DNA from: Ophiosphaerella korrae
Taxonomy: Eukaryota; Ascomycota; Dothideomycetes; Pleosporales; Phaeosphaeriaceae
Length of the DNA stretch: 64,000 nucleotides
Assembly: GCA_028456385.1 (NCBI GenBank)
Contig: JALNQF010000017.1
Span: 186,001 to 250,000 of the forward strand
Reading direction: 5' to 3'
Position 1 is the first letter of the stretch. Every line of letters begins with the position of its first letter. This document shows positions 21,885-34,113 of this stretch, piece by piece. Made by a program: the position numbers and the translations under genes. The notes beneath the pieces are model-generated. The model searched no databases, had not been told where the DNA came from, and worked only from the letters and a program-made list of their open reading frames with translations.

Positions 21885-22569
21885 GGTAACTTGCACAGCA
21901 AAATGTCGACTTGCACACTTGTTCCGGAAGCTGGATTCTAACAAAGCTCAGCTTGTAGTCAACCAAGCCTTTCCAACACAATCATTCAGAGGATGTTAGG
22001 ATCGTATTTGGAGCATAAGGAATACAATCAGCTCAAGAACGGGGGCGGAAGGGCCTGATATCAGGTCCATTGCATCAAGCAGCGTCCCTGCGACGGGTGG
22101 CGCCAGACGCCGTTCCGACTGGCTCTCGGCAATGATCCATGGCGCAAGCTACGGCTTTCTTGAGACGAGATTCGCAGAGTTCCCGCCAGAAGACGAGTCC
22201 GTTTTTAGTTGCGCAGTGAGGCGAAGTTTTGGCCAATTGGTGATGGAGTTGAGGTGTGACGGCACGGTGGAGACTCGGCGGGCGCTTAAACATGAGCTGC
22301 GTAGGCCAATGAGAAGCGTGCATTCGCCTCACTAGACACCAATGATGGAACCTTTCCCAAGCACCGTTTCGAGTTCACGAGGCGCAGCCTCTTGTGGCTT
22401 TCCTCTATTGAGCATTGCTTGCCATACGTGGGATGCATGCCCAGAGAATTGGAGGCATCACAGTTTAGCATTTTCCTCACGCACAGTGGTATTCTGAATC
22501 CGCACATTTTTACAACATCTATAACATACAAAGAGATTTGAGGACATGAAGTTTGGTGGAGGGATAGCT
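21885..22569. other. Intergenic region
   Basis: Promoter of the PLAC8 gene and 3' flank of the mitochondrial-protein gene; both are on the minus strand. No gene seen. Confidence 0.5.
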
Positions 22570-23350
22570 TCACACATCCTTGTTCTGCTGGGCCTTGCCT
22601 CGCTCTTCCTTGTTCTCGGCAGGGGGCCGGTCAGTAGAGACGGTGCCCTTGAGCTTTGCCGTCTCGGCAACACCCTCGCCCTTCTTGCTTTTGTCGTCTT
22701 GTTTGGCGATTTGCGAGCTATGGTGCGTGTCTGAGTTGGAGATACCCTCCTGTTTGCCCGAGGTTTCGTTGGAGCTCTTGGGCTTACCGCGTGGATCCGA
22801 CTGTGGCAGTCAGTATCAGGAAGCCGAAGCAGCTGGATGCATACGAACCTTATCAGACTTGTCGGGAGAAGCTTCTCCAGACTCTTCTGCCTTGGTGGCA
22901 TCCTTGGATGTATCGGCTGCCTTCTTCTTGTCGGGCTTTCCACTGCCTGGCTTGCCTGACTCTTTGGGTTCGGCATCTTGCTGCTCGTCTTTGTCGCCCT
23001 CATTCTTTTCGTGTGTCTCGTGCGCATCAGCATGGTGGTGGTCGTCATGCCCCGAGCCATGGCTCAGGTCCTGGTTCATGACAAAGAAGAGCCCGCCAGC
23101 AGTGCCTGCGGCAGCTGCAGCCATCCTAGGCGAGGTGCTGAGCAAGGGATCATTGCAGGAGGAATCATGTGACATACCATGGCACTTCACTAGCCTTGGC
23201 TTCCCCATGGCCGTGGCCGCTGGCATATGCTCTGCGCTGGACAGCTCGCCGCCATGGCTGGAGCTCGGCAGCGCGGATGAAGCTCGCCGGACGGCGGGCA
23301 GCGCGAGCAAGTGACGATGCCCGGATTGCCGAAGAGCGGAGAAACGACAT
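22570..23350 (-). CDS. Predicted mitochondrial protein with a His/Lys/Glu-rich tail
   Basis: Three exons (23350-23178, 23125-22849, 22800-22570) give 226 residues. The N-terminus (MSFLRSSAIRASSLARAARR) is a typical mitochondrial presequence: Arg/Ser/Ala-rich, amphipathic and free of acidic residues. Next come a YASGHGHGEAK stretch, then a short hydrophobic segment (AAAAAGTAGGLFFVM) that may span the inner membrane. The rest is highly charged and disordered, starting with a His-rich block (GHDDHHHADAHETHEKNE). Such proteins are widespread among filamentous ascomycetes as uncharacterised proteins. Both introns restore frame (TG|G Trp at the first, phase 0 at the second). It is divergent from the CAND1 gene. 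Confidence 0.75.
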
Positions 23351-23851
23351 TGTGGAAATTGAAGATGGCGAATTGAGTCGAGTGACAAGCAATTGGTGGC
23401 AGAGTAAGGTTGGGTGGTTGCGCCTGAGGGCATGCAACCAAGGATCAGGTCACTGGCCATGGTCAATTCGGCTTCGTCCGTTACGTCAGTCTGCACCCAA
23501 GCTCCTTTGTGTCACGTGACCTGCAACATAACATGCTCCCATGGGAACACGATGTGCGGACTGTCGTCTGGCATCACAATGGACTGTGGTGAATGGCCTG
23601 GCTGAGCTGTTCTTTGTGTGACGCAGCCCAGCCCAACACCTTGCTTCGCTCAGGCCCTCCTCTCTCCACCGCCAGTCTCGCACGCTCAAACCCCACCATT
23701 GGTACCCCGCCACACTGCAAGTGCGCCAGGGCACCACAGCTAATTAGCACGCCTGCCTGGGGAGTTACCTAGCTAAGCACCGAGCTGCTATACAAACACT
23801 GCACTCTCCTCCTCGACTGCAACTCCCTCCCACCACACCCGCGCCGCCGTC
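23351..23851. promoter_or_regulatory. Bidirectional promoter with a CACGTG palindrome
   Basis: About 500 bases separate the divergent starts of the mitochondrial protein (minus) and CAND1 (plus). At 23511-23520 lies the perfect 10-base palindrome GTCACGTGAC, the core site of bHLH factors such as Cbf1-type proteins. Pyrimidine-rich tracts precede the CAND1 start. Regulatory function is inferred. Confidence 0.5.
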
Positions 23852-26800
23852 ATGGCACCCCCCTCGTCTGTCCCTCCCAACCCGACCGCCCACAATGTCG
23901 CCCAGCTACTTCCAAAACTGCACGACGATGACCCCGATTTCCGCTTCATGGCCCTGAGCGATCTCCACGACATCCTTCTCGTCGCTCACTCAGGCTTCCT
24001 CCAGCACGACGACGTCACCTGCGCCAAGACTGTCGATGGCCTGCTGCATACCCTCGTCGACACCAACGGAGAGGTCCAGAACCAGGCTGTCAAGTGTCTG
24101 GGGCCCTTTGTCAACAAGATCCCCGACAAGATTCTCTGTCCCATGATCGAGAAGCTCTCCAACCTACAGACGGAAAAGACGGTCGACCAGTCGATACCCG
24201 CCCTCGCCCTCCGCGAGGTTGTCGTGTCTCTCCCGCATCCTGTCAGCGGCCTCGCGCGAGGCAAGCCTGTTGCCGACGCCTACGGTGCCGTCAGCAAGGT
24301 GCTCATCCCACGCCTGGTCGGCTACCATGCCGTTCAGCCATCACAAGCCGGCTTACCCAGGGTGCCCAAGGGCATGCTGCAGGTCGACTTGGAGAAAAGC
24401 ACCGATAGCAATGCCATTGATGTCTCCACCGAGGTCGCCCGCTGCTTTGGGCCCATGCTGCAAGACACCGAGATAAATGCCCTACAAAAGATTATATTTG
24501 ATATTATGGAGGACGAGCGGGCGAGCTCAATGATGAAGAAGAAGTCGGTCACTGCACTCTCGACCCTGTGTCCCTATTTCTCCGACCAGATGCTGAGTGC
24601 CTTTCTGTCGCGCATTATTGAACTCATGCGCGACTCTCATCTATCTCGAACTAAGAGAAAGCTATATATTACCATTCTCGGTTCTATGGCTCGGTATGTA
24701 GCGCTATTCGCCACTTTTCATCGCCACTAATGATGACAGGGCAATGCCTCGCAAATTTGGACCGTATCTCAAGACACTAGCTCCCTTTATCCTCAGCGCA
24801 TTAAGCACTCAAGAGCAGGACGAAGAGATGGACCTCTCAGACGATGAGGGTGATCGAGACCCTGAGATTGACGAGGTGTTGGAGGCTGCTTTGATTGCCC
24901 TTGACGGTTTCCTTGCCTCTTGCTCACAGGACATGCGCATGTATACTGATGAGGCTATCGATGCTGCGCTACGTTACCTCAAATATGACCCGAATCTTGC
25001 CCAAGACGACGATGAGGAGGAAAGCTCCATGTCGGACGAAGAGGATGACGATGCGCTTGAGGGAGACGACTTTGAGGAAGAGGCCGGCTATGACGACGAC
25101 GAAGATGCGAGCTGGAAAGTGCGTCGGTGCGCAACCAAAGTCCTCTACACTCTCGTCTCCACTCGAAGCAATGGTGATCTCTTAGAAGATGGCACCCTCT
25201 ACAGCAAGGTAGCCCCGGCGCTTATTGCACGATTTAAAGAGCGAGAAGAAAGCGTCCGATTGGAGGTGCTTGCGACTCTATCAAACTTAGTCAGAAAATC
25301 AGGCGACGGACGGGCTCCTGTCAAATTTGCAGATGAGCACCCTCAAAGCGGGACAATGGGTCCCCCACCTAGCCGTAAGCGACGTCGAGGTGGAAGTGAC
25401 GCCAGCATGTTCGATCTTCATGCTAATTCCTCTCTTTCCATGGGCTTTGATTCACCAGCGAGATCATCCACCCCATCAGTGGGCCCCCAGGCAAGCTTAT
25501 CAAAACTCAGCCCGGAGATTGTTAAGGGAGTGGCACAATTACTCAAGCAGCCATCTTGCCCGCCTAGCACAAAGCAAGCGTTGGTAGTTTTGATCAGAGA
25601 TATTGCTATCACACAGCGGGGTGGTCTTGAAGCTTACTTGCATCAACTCATCGAGCCCATTGTAGAGGCTGCCATAACCACTGGCGGGACTACCAGTAGC
25701 GCTTCTGCAATGGCTAATGCCCTTAGAATTCAAGCGCTTCAACTCATCGGTGCCATTGCCGATACGCACTCTTCCAAAGTTATCCAACCGTATCTACCTT
25801 CAATCATCGGCGCGCTCCTGAAAGGTGTTCAAGACAAGTACAGTAAGCTATCAATCGAAGCTCTTGCAGCATCAGAGCAAGTAGTCAAGGCGCTTACACC
25901 CCCACGCTCGGCTTCTTCCGGTTCGTACAATCAGCAACATCTTGAGCAGCTATATGGAGCGCTTGTCAAGCGAATCAGTGAAAAAGACGCAGACTTGGAA
26001 GTACGCAAAAGTGCTCTCCATGTCCTAGGCCTATTTCTTGGCAGGAGCTCTGGAACTGAAGGTTTACTTTCGCCTCAAAAGCGGACCGAGGGGCTTGAAC
26101 TTCTGTCACAACGCTTGATGAATGAGGTTACGCGACTTGCATCTGTTCGTGCTATCGACTCTATTGCGGCTCACACGAAAACGGGCGATGAATTATCACC
26201 GAAGTGGGTGCGGACGGTTGCATTAGAGCTGGGGGCACAGTTACGCAAAGCTAGTCGTGCATTGCGAGGCTCAAGCCTAAGCGCTTTGCGAACATTGTCG
26301 CTAAACCCGCACTCTCGAAGTCACCTCGATGGGCAAACCAAAGCACAGATTGTCGACCAGCTATTACCATTGCTAAACGCCATCGACCTTCATCTCCTTG
26401 GCCCGGCCTTGATCATTCTAGCCACATTTGTGAAGGATAATGCGCAAGCCATCATGACACCACAACTAAACACTGCACTCTGTCAGGTAGTGCAGGGCTC
26501 GATTAGTGGCACATCGTTAGATGCCTTGCTCAAGCTGGTGCGCACAATTGGTGAGCAACGCGCTGGCCAAGCTTTGATGAAATCACTGCTCCAGGACGTT
26601 GGTGTTGCTGGCCACCCAGAAGTAGTGGGCAAGGTAGTAGGAAACCTTCTAGTCTATGGCGGCAATAGTGTGGGCGTGAAACTCGAGCAGTTTGTTCAGG
26701 AACTTGAGACAGCACCAGACGACAAGCGCAAGTGCCTCGCCCTCGTGGTTCTTGGTGAATCAGGGCTTCGGCTTGGGACACAATCGTCAATCGACCCGAA

Positions 26801-27982
26801 GTTATTTATCAAGTTCTTCTCTGCTCGCTCAGAACAAGTACCACTTGCTGCCGCAGTTGCTCTCGGTCGAGCAGGCGCAGGCAGTGTCAGCAAATATCTT
26901 CCGGTCATTCTCTCGACCATGGGCCAAGCCTCTATTTCACAATATTTGTTGCTTCATTCGATCAAAGAGATTTTACAGCAAGAAGATACCGAATCAGAAA
27001 TTATACCTTACGCATCAACACTATGGCAGAATCTTGTTGCGGCCTCTCAGCTCGAAGACAACAAGGCGATCGGTGCAGAATGCATTGGTCGACTGACAAT
27101 CATTGATCCAAAGACATACCTTCCTCAACTACAGGTAAACTCTCCTTATCTCTCTCAAAAAATATAGGGGGCTGACTTAGAAAGGATTTCTTAAACGATC
27201 GTAAAAAAAGTGTACGTGGCATGGTCATCTCGGCACTGCGCTATACATTTTCAGATACAGACGAAGCCTACGACGAGTTTCTGCGCCCAATTGTTGTGCC
27301 CATGTTAGTTCAGATGCTCAACGAGCCTGATCTAGAGAATCGTAGGCTGGCTCTCATGACTTTCAATTCAGCCATGCATAACAAGCCGGACATAATCCTC
27401 CCCGCCTTGGACCAACTGTTACCATTGGCTATGAAGGAGACTGTGATCAAGCCCGAGCTCATCCGTGAAGTTCAAATGGGCCCTTTCAAACACAAAGTCG
27501 ACGACGGTCTTGAGATCCGCAAGAGCGCATATGAGACACTATACGCGCTCCTCGAAACTGCATTCTCTCGTCTCTCTCCTGTCGAGGTTTCGGAATTTTT
27601 CGATCGCATAGTTGCTGGTGCCACTGACGAGCACGATATCCGCATTCTATGTAACCTCATGCTCACCAAACTAATGACTATTGCGCCCGATCTGGTGCAT
27701 TCACGCCTCGAGTCCATCGCGGAAAACTTCCGCACAGTCTTGATGGTGAAAGCAAAAGACAATTCGGTCAAGCAAGAAATTGAGAAGATCCAGGAAGGCG
27801 CCAAAGGGGTACTGAAGGTCAGCGTGCTGCTCAATAAACAGATGGGCACAGAGGTTGCCGTGGGTGCAACTCATGATGATCCCCAGCTCCGCGCCTGGAG
27901 TCAGTATTGGGATTGGGTATCAAAGGATCACTCCAACGCTCTAAAAATGGCCGGGGAGGAAGTGAAGGACCGTGATCGTTGA
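23852..27982 (+). CDS. Cullin-associated NEDD8-dissociated protein (CAND1/TIP120)
   Basis: Three exons (23852-24693, 24740-27134, 27185-27982) encode 1344 residues, close to the usual CAND1 length. CAND1 wraps around unneddylated cullin-RBX1 and exchanges substrate receptors of SCF-type ubiquitin ligases. The N-terminus (VAQLLPKLHDDDPDFRFMALSDL) is the typical first HEAT repeat, and HEAT-like helix pairs run throughout. An acidic insert lies near residues 330-400 (EEESSMSDEEDDDALEG), as in other CAND1 proteins. The C-terminal TIP120 domain holds PELIREVQMGPFKHKVDDGLE and RKSAYETLYALL, strongly conserved. The second intron's acceptor is AAAG rather than a pyrimidine-AG, chosen because it alone keeps the frame. 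Confidence 0.95.
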
Positions 27983-28548
27983 TCGTGGTTGGTCGTGTGG
28001 TCTCAGTAAAATCGTCCGGGAGTAGTGCAGGTGAACCGAAAAAAATTAGTAGCATTTCTGCAGGCAGCATAATCAGCGAAGCATAGCTTGCATTTAATGG
28101 ACCACTCGAGCTAGATTACAGATCGAATCTTGAGCTGAATTTATAGCATCAGGCTCTAGTTGTGTTGAACAGGTTTCTAGTATGTTTGTTTCTAGTGCAG
28201 CACATGCACCTCCCCATGTTTTTCCTGCCCTTTTCTTTCAATCCTCATCACGCAAATTCCATATCCACGGCTTTATATGATGCACTCGATTATCATGGGG
28301 AGAATGAGGACAGGGAACAGATAGGAAGCCGGAGCCGAGGCCCCACCAACTCTACGAAATTGGTTAGGCATATCGTTCAGCTGACAACCTCTCCATTTCG
28401 ATGCAATCAGTATGTCCTTGCTTCAATGATATTGCTACCATTCTACGCGAAAGTCACATAATGGCGCTACAGGTGAGCAAGTTTAAGCACCAGCCCGTGG
28501 AGGATCTCTGGTAGCTGATGATCACAGTCGAGATCGTCTATAGAGTGG
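27983..28548. other. Intergenic region
   Basis: 3' flank of CAND1 and promoter of the next gene, same direction. No gene seen. Confidence 0.5.
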
Positions 28549-29334
28549 ATGCCATCTTATAAAGATAATCCGACCAACACCGGGTTTCTGGATCTCCCTC
28601 GCGAACTAAGAGACTACATTTATGGTTTTGCATTTCGTGTACCAGGCGCTATCTTCATATACTCGCCGAACCCATACAGCGTGCAACCCACTGCCAAAGC
28701 CATGATAGTCCGCCATGGAAACGAAGGCCCCATAGAGCCACAGCACCTCGGAAACGCTATCCCACTTTCCATGATGCGAGCCTGTCGACAACTTCACGCA
28801 GAATGCTGCCCCGTGCTCTACAGTGGCAACGTTTTCCGCATCTGGTTCGTAAATGACACGGATCTAGCCACACGCTATCGCCAGCTCGTCAAACACATGA
28901 TATTCACGACCGAAGCTGACAACCGGATTTTCAAGCCCGACCTCGATGAAGTGAGCTATGGATGGACGCGTCGCTTCTGGCCCAGCATCGTAGACGACGG
29001 TATGAAGTTGTTGCACCGATTTCCGTCTCTGGAAACACTAACTGTCCCGCTCACTCCACCTCGCTACGGTATGGCGTGGAGGCCAGCGTTCTTCGCCGTG
29101 AAGTTCAAGACGAGGGAGCAGCGCGTTGCACTGGCTGCAAGGTGGCTGCAGCCTAGATGTCCCTGGAAGAATGAGCAGTTGCGCGCGTGCTTGTCGTTGA
29201 GACTAACCCCCTCGCAGGTCTTTTCAAAAGAGGATCTTACAGGGTCAAAATGGGATTCTATTGATGCCGAAGAGGCGGGCTGGGACTCTTCGGAGTTTGA
29301 AGATGCGTTCCAGTTGATGAAAAGTTTGACTTGA
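28549..29334 (+). CDS. 2EXR/F-box-like hypothetical protein
   Basis: An intronless 261-residue frame with an ATG start. The N-terminal GFLDLPRELRDYIYGFAFRV is the short helical motif (LP-ELR-IY) shared by many uncharacterised fungal proteins annotated as 2EXR or F-box-like. It is followed by SMMRACRQLHAECCPVLYSGNVF, where the RACRQ(L/I)xxE...LYxxNxF pattern is characteristic. The C-terminus is acidic. These proteins form large lineage-variable families in Pezizomycotina and may recruit substrates to ubiquitin ligases, but that role is untested. There is no signal peptide or membrane span. Confidence 0.7.
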   Translation: MPSYKDNPTNTGFLDLPRELRDYIYGFAFRVPGAIFIYSPNPYSVQPTAKAMIVRHGNEGPIEPQHLGNAIPLSMMRACRQLHAECCPVLYSGNVFRIWFVNDTDLATRYRQLVKHMIFTTEADNRIFKPDLDEVSYGWTRRFWPSIVDDGMKLLHRFPSLETLTVPLTPPRYGMAWRPAFFAVKFKTREQRVALAARWLQPRCPWKNEQLRACLSLRLTPSQVFSKEDLTGSKWDSIDAEEAGWDSSEFEDAFQLMKSLT

Positions 29335-30441
29335 GATAGATTTGGGGGCTAGGTGTGCTATATTACTATTTACTCGTGCACTGAAACTTTGATATTCATG
29401 ATTACATTTTGTAGAGCGTAATTGGACGCAAAGGATACGGTTTTAGGCAGCCGTTTTGGATTACTCTTCGGACTCTTTTTACTCCAAACTAGGGGATGTT
29501 TTCGGGGCTGGGAAGACTGCTGTAGCATTCGATCATATTTTGCATTTTACAAAAGCGGCAAAGTTACTACTTAAATCAGAACCACTGAGTATATCAGGGT
29601 TTTATTGCTGATAAAATACTAATAAATTTTATCATCCGTTGTGATTACAGGTCTATTGACGGCAGTGAGTAGTGATGTGTACATTTTCCTGGCTGAAACA
29701 AATAATAATTACAAACTTATTAATATTTTAGGCCATTAGACTTACTAAGTCGCTTGGAAATGGAGTGTCTTAGCGGGCAGTTTTGCATAGCAAGCATACC
29801 GACTTGCACTCTAATTCTCCACTAAACACTATTAATGTTTGTGATATTCCTACTTACATGTTTCGAAACAAGCCAAGGAATTTGTCGACTCGGCCACCTA
29901 GCATCGAAAATGCTAACAGATTTAGTTTTTCTACTCAATATTTGCAGTTTTTCAATTTGTGCAAAACACTGTCGCGATTGCAGTGATTCTTTGTGTGTTT
30001 GAAATAGAGAATAATTTAGGCTATTGGATGAGATATTTTAAACGGCTTCGTTAAATTCAATGATGGCTTGCAGATGAACAGTCTGCTGTGACAATTCTGT
30101 TGGCTACTTGAGAAATCCCGACGCCACAATTGGTAATGTCGTATTAGAGTGATACTTTGAAAGGCAATATCTTTGTGGTAAGCTATCTATGGATAACCTA
30201 TTAGAGATAGGAATGCCGACAGCAGGAAGCTCGCGTCTAATTGAGGCTTCCAGACGATAGCGTTCAACAGCCCGCAACCCACAAGTTGAAGCTTGAAGAT
30301 TTGGTGGCGCCATGCTTCATTCAGACTAGTGTCTCCCACCACACTCGCAAAATTACGCGCTGCAAACAACCTCGAACTTTACGCTTCTCACCAAACAACG
30401 CAGGATAACCACTTCTTTGCGCTCTCACATCTCCACACAAT
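29335..30441. other. Intergenic region, about 1.1 kb
   Basis: AT-rich between 29560 and 29740, with no convincing coding frame. The last part is the promoter of the eL22 gene. Confidence 0.5.
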
Positions 30442-31083
30442 GGCTCCAGCAACTGTATGTACACCGCTTTGCTGTCCGCTGGGATGAGCAATGCGCTCCT
30501 TCAGGCATAGAACAGTAGGCTAAGGTACTTTGACATATAGAAGAAATCCGCCGCCGGCGTAAAGAAGGGACAGAAAGTTACCAAGAAGGTATGAATTGTG
30601 CTGCTCCTCTCCAGAAACTCCCAACTGGAATTCAAACGCGACAAGAATTTGGGCTGACTCAATACCGAAACAGTTCATCATCAACTGCTCGCAGCCCGTC
30701 AACGACAAGATCTTCGATATCCAGGCCTTCGAGAAGTTCCTTCATGACCGCATCAAGGTCGACGGCCGCACCGGAAACCTTGGCGATACCATCTCGATCT
30801 CCCAGCAGGGCGACGGAAAGATCGAGGTTATCGCGCATCAAGAGTTCTCCGGCCGCTACTTGAAGTACCTGTACGTCAAATACTAGTCGTCTTGCGCTTC
30901 GCGCATAAACAGAAAGCGACCTTTTGCTCTAAGACATGTTACTGACTGTGCGGTAGCACCAAGAAGTTCCTCAAGAAGCAGCAACTCCGTGACTGGCTGC
31001 GCGTCGTCTCCACCTCCAAGGGCGTGTACGAGCTCCGCTTCTTCAATGTTGTCAACGATGAGGCGGATGAGGATGATGAGTAA
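30442..31083 (+). CDS. 60S ribosomal protein eL22
   Basis: Four exons (30442-30456, 30541-30588, 30674-30870, 30957-31083) give 128 residues, the normal size. The first exon holds only MAPAT, a layout typical of ribosomal protein genes with a very early intron. Recognisable family segments are [59 protein letters not shown] and LRDWLRVVS. The acidic tail (NDEADEDDE) is usual. eL22 is a component of the large cytosolic ribosomal subunit. All three introns have GT-AG ends and restore frame. Confidence 0.95.
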
Positions 31084-34000
31084 ACGAAAAGCTATGATTA
31101 TGGCACGGTTAATATGGAGTTCAACGCCTGCCATGGGACAGGCGGTACCCTATATGGTCAATAGCATGATCTAAATGAAATGATGCATTTTTTCAAGTTG
31201 TTTGTGTTTCGTCGAGTACCCATGGTTTGAATTGGCAGAGTCCCGAAATTGTATTCACATTTTGTTGCAGCCCAGCCTTCTTGGCCTGTAATCTGATTAG
31301 GCTTACCAGTCCTGCACTTTTCCACGTCCGAAGTCCGGTGAAACCTGAACCGCTGTGACAGGGGTGGATAGAGCTGTGAAAAGTTCCGAATTTAGCTACA
31401 ATTTAGGTCCTCTACCGCGGCAATTCGGGTTTTACTGGAATCCGGCCGTGAAGTTGCAGTGCAGTCATACAAGCGTTGGCGTAGACCCCAAACTTATCAG
31501 TTGCTTTTGTGAAACTAGTAATCATCAAATAAGCCAATATTTGTCTGGTGACTCTGGTCTACAGCTCTTACCCGAGAAGCGCCAAACTACCTACTTACGT
31601 GTCCGTGTAAAACTGACTTGGCTGATGATTGGAACATCCAGCGTAATAACGCAGGATGAGGCACCAAGAAGGCGCATGCAAGTGCATCCGAAAACGGTTG
31701 TGTGTCGACAGTGTAGTATATCTATCTAGGCAAAATACTTTAACTCGATGATTGGGAGGTGAATCTCGGAGTAAGGTCAATTACATCACCTGTCGCCATT
31801 AGGTGATCCTACATAGTTTGAGACCAAGTTGCTACCGATTACACCCCAACATAACGAAGGTGTTGAATTCTGATGCCGAGGAATAATTCTAACTCGCTAT
31901 GTGAAATCGGAGTCGGGCTCGGAATGGGGAGTCAAAAGCACCAGCAATTCCGAGTGCCGAACTTATTGCCGCAAGGGCAACTAATGACTCAAGACATCAA
32001 TCGGGTTCAGCCTCACAAACACTTAATTAGACATCACATTCGTGATCGGACTTTCGGTTTGAGCGAATTCACAAGCTCGCGAGCGCGCGTTTAATGGTCG
32101 TGTCGGGCCGTTAGAACCAACCCGAAGCACCCGCTGGCCCTGCGTAAGTAGTCGGTAATTTAGCCCCGTATGACAAAACATTCCATCAAGCTTCGAGAAT
32201 GCAAGGCAGGTTGGATTGGTGCGGTGGTGTGGTCAAAAGACGATGTTATGGCGACATGGCACGCTACCCTTTACCGTGACGGTTGCCGTGATCTCGGCGA
32301 TTAGATGGCGACATTTGCAGGTAGAGTTTCGAGTTGATGACTCTGAAGTAACGCGTGGCACGCTTGTTGGCAAGCTTGAATGTTGGCTATCTGGAGGACT
32401 GGATCATGAGGCTGATGACGATTTGTTGGGTCAGACACAAAGGCATGCACGGTTTGTCGATTTATTTCCTGATTGGGAAGTATGTGATTTGCGAGGGGGT
32501 TTGAAGACTAAGCGAAACATCGTCAAATATATGTTGTGGTGTTTTGAATCTTGTCGCGGTTTTGGGCAAGGCGGTCGGGGTCAGATGCCACGTGTGGCAA
32601 TGCGACAGCAATGTGGCTTGAGCATGAAGCATAACAATAAAAGTGGGTATGGGCGGCGGTTTACGATCGAGTAATAGGTACATGGTACAAAGGAAAGGCC
32701 AGTCTGGTTCCTCAACATGTGGGTCATGAGATGCTCGCCAGGGCTAGAAAAGCGGGCCGAGGACTAAAATGTGCAAAGACGTTGCAAAGAATTCTAGGAG
32801 CATGTGGGCCAGTCATGGCACGGGCACGAGGTAAAGATGGTCTTTGGTCAACAGGCATGTAAAATTTTCTGCATTACCTAACGACGGCGACTTGGCATAT
32901 AAATCGCAATGTTCAATGTTAGAAGGGCTGACTGAGATGACGGCGCTGCATAATTCTGGCCCTGCGTGCCTACTGCAGCAGGCTACAGGGCACTGAAGCA
33001 GCTGAAGGTAGAGGGCGAGGCGGTCACAAGAGGGCAATGGGTGCTTTGGCAGTGCATACTTCCACGGAGATGTCCAATTGCTCATCTCTAGAATGGCCCT
33101 ATTGAGACAGTCACCACGACCGGGCTGCGGGGAACTTAGGACCAAGAAAACACGAGCGAATAGAGTTGGCCGGCGGGTAAGTGTGCTGGACCCCAGGGTT
33201 TTTTTTTCATTCCGGTGGGGAATGGATGTCGTTGGCATGATGCGATCTGGGATGGAATCACGGAAGGTGACCGTCGGCGATGCTGCCCGGCTGGCTTTCC
33301 AGGCACACCAGCCACGCCACGGCGCATGAAACCAGAGCGGAATGAGGTCACTGGCGGGGCGAAGAGTCGGTCAAGGCGAACAGCGGCAACAAATGAATTT
33401 GTTTGGGATGGGCATTGCATTGTCCGAGAGTGCGAGCTGGCAGCGCAGCAGGGCGACTGGTCGCAGATGGCTTGACGTCGCTTGTGGTAGATCACGAGAG
33501 ATGTGGCAGGCCGTGCGCGTCTCCCTCCTGGGCCAGAAGCGCAGTTGATGCAGGGATGGGCTTGCTGCGAGCAGCCTAGCGCGCTGTGAGAAAAGCTTGG
33601 GTTTGAGGTCTGATGGCATCATGTCCAAAAGTCGCACGAGGCATCCAGTCATCGAGTTTCTCTCATGTAAAAACTTGGGAAACAGCCCTTTAAATAAAGC
33701 GCTGGGCCTCCCCAAAGTTGCCTCTGCTCCTATTTCAACTCCAGAATATGTTCCTGCCGCAACATCTCACTCACCACTTGAATTCCCACAAGATCAATTC
33801 GTGAAGGCCGCCACATCCAATCTGCTCTGCCTCCTCGGAGATACCCTTTGCTGCACCACTAGTGGGCCTTCTCTTATCTCGCAGATACAATCTCGCCCAC
33901 CACACCCACTCACATCACAGCACCGCCGCCTTACCCCAGGCTTTCCTTGTTATGCCTGGCCGTTTACTCTCGACGCTCGCCAGGGTGGCGCCATCGCCTT

Positions 34001-34113
34001 TGCCCAAGCTGGACAGACCTGCAAAGACCCACACTGCGCCCCTCTTTCCCCCAGTTTACTCCTACGAGGCTCCTGCGGTCAAAGGAACCACTAAATCACA
34101 AGAGTCGCTCGTC
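31084..34113. other. Long intergenic region, about 3 kb
   Basis: No coding frame with an ATG and family similarity is present. The open frame at 32216-32674 starts without ATG and has no recognisable features. The last 500 bases are probably the promoter and leader of the arrestin gene, with CT-rich stretches at 33830-34080. A lineage-specific gene with many introns could have been missed. Confidence 0.45.

Noticed and set aside
32216..32674. 152-residue plus-strand frame
   Set aside because: No ATG start, no recognisable domain and an overlapping antisense frame; insufficient for a gene call.
33597..34094. Frame upstream of the LDB19-type arrestin
   Set aside because: Ser/Pro-rich leader-like sequence directly before the real start; likely 5' untranslated.
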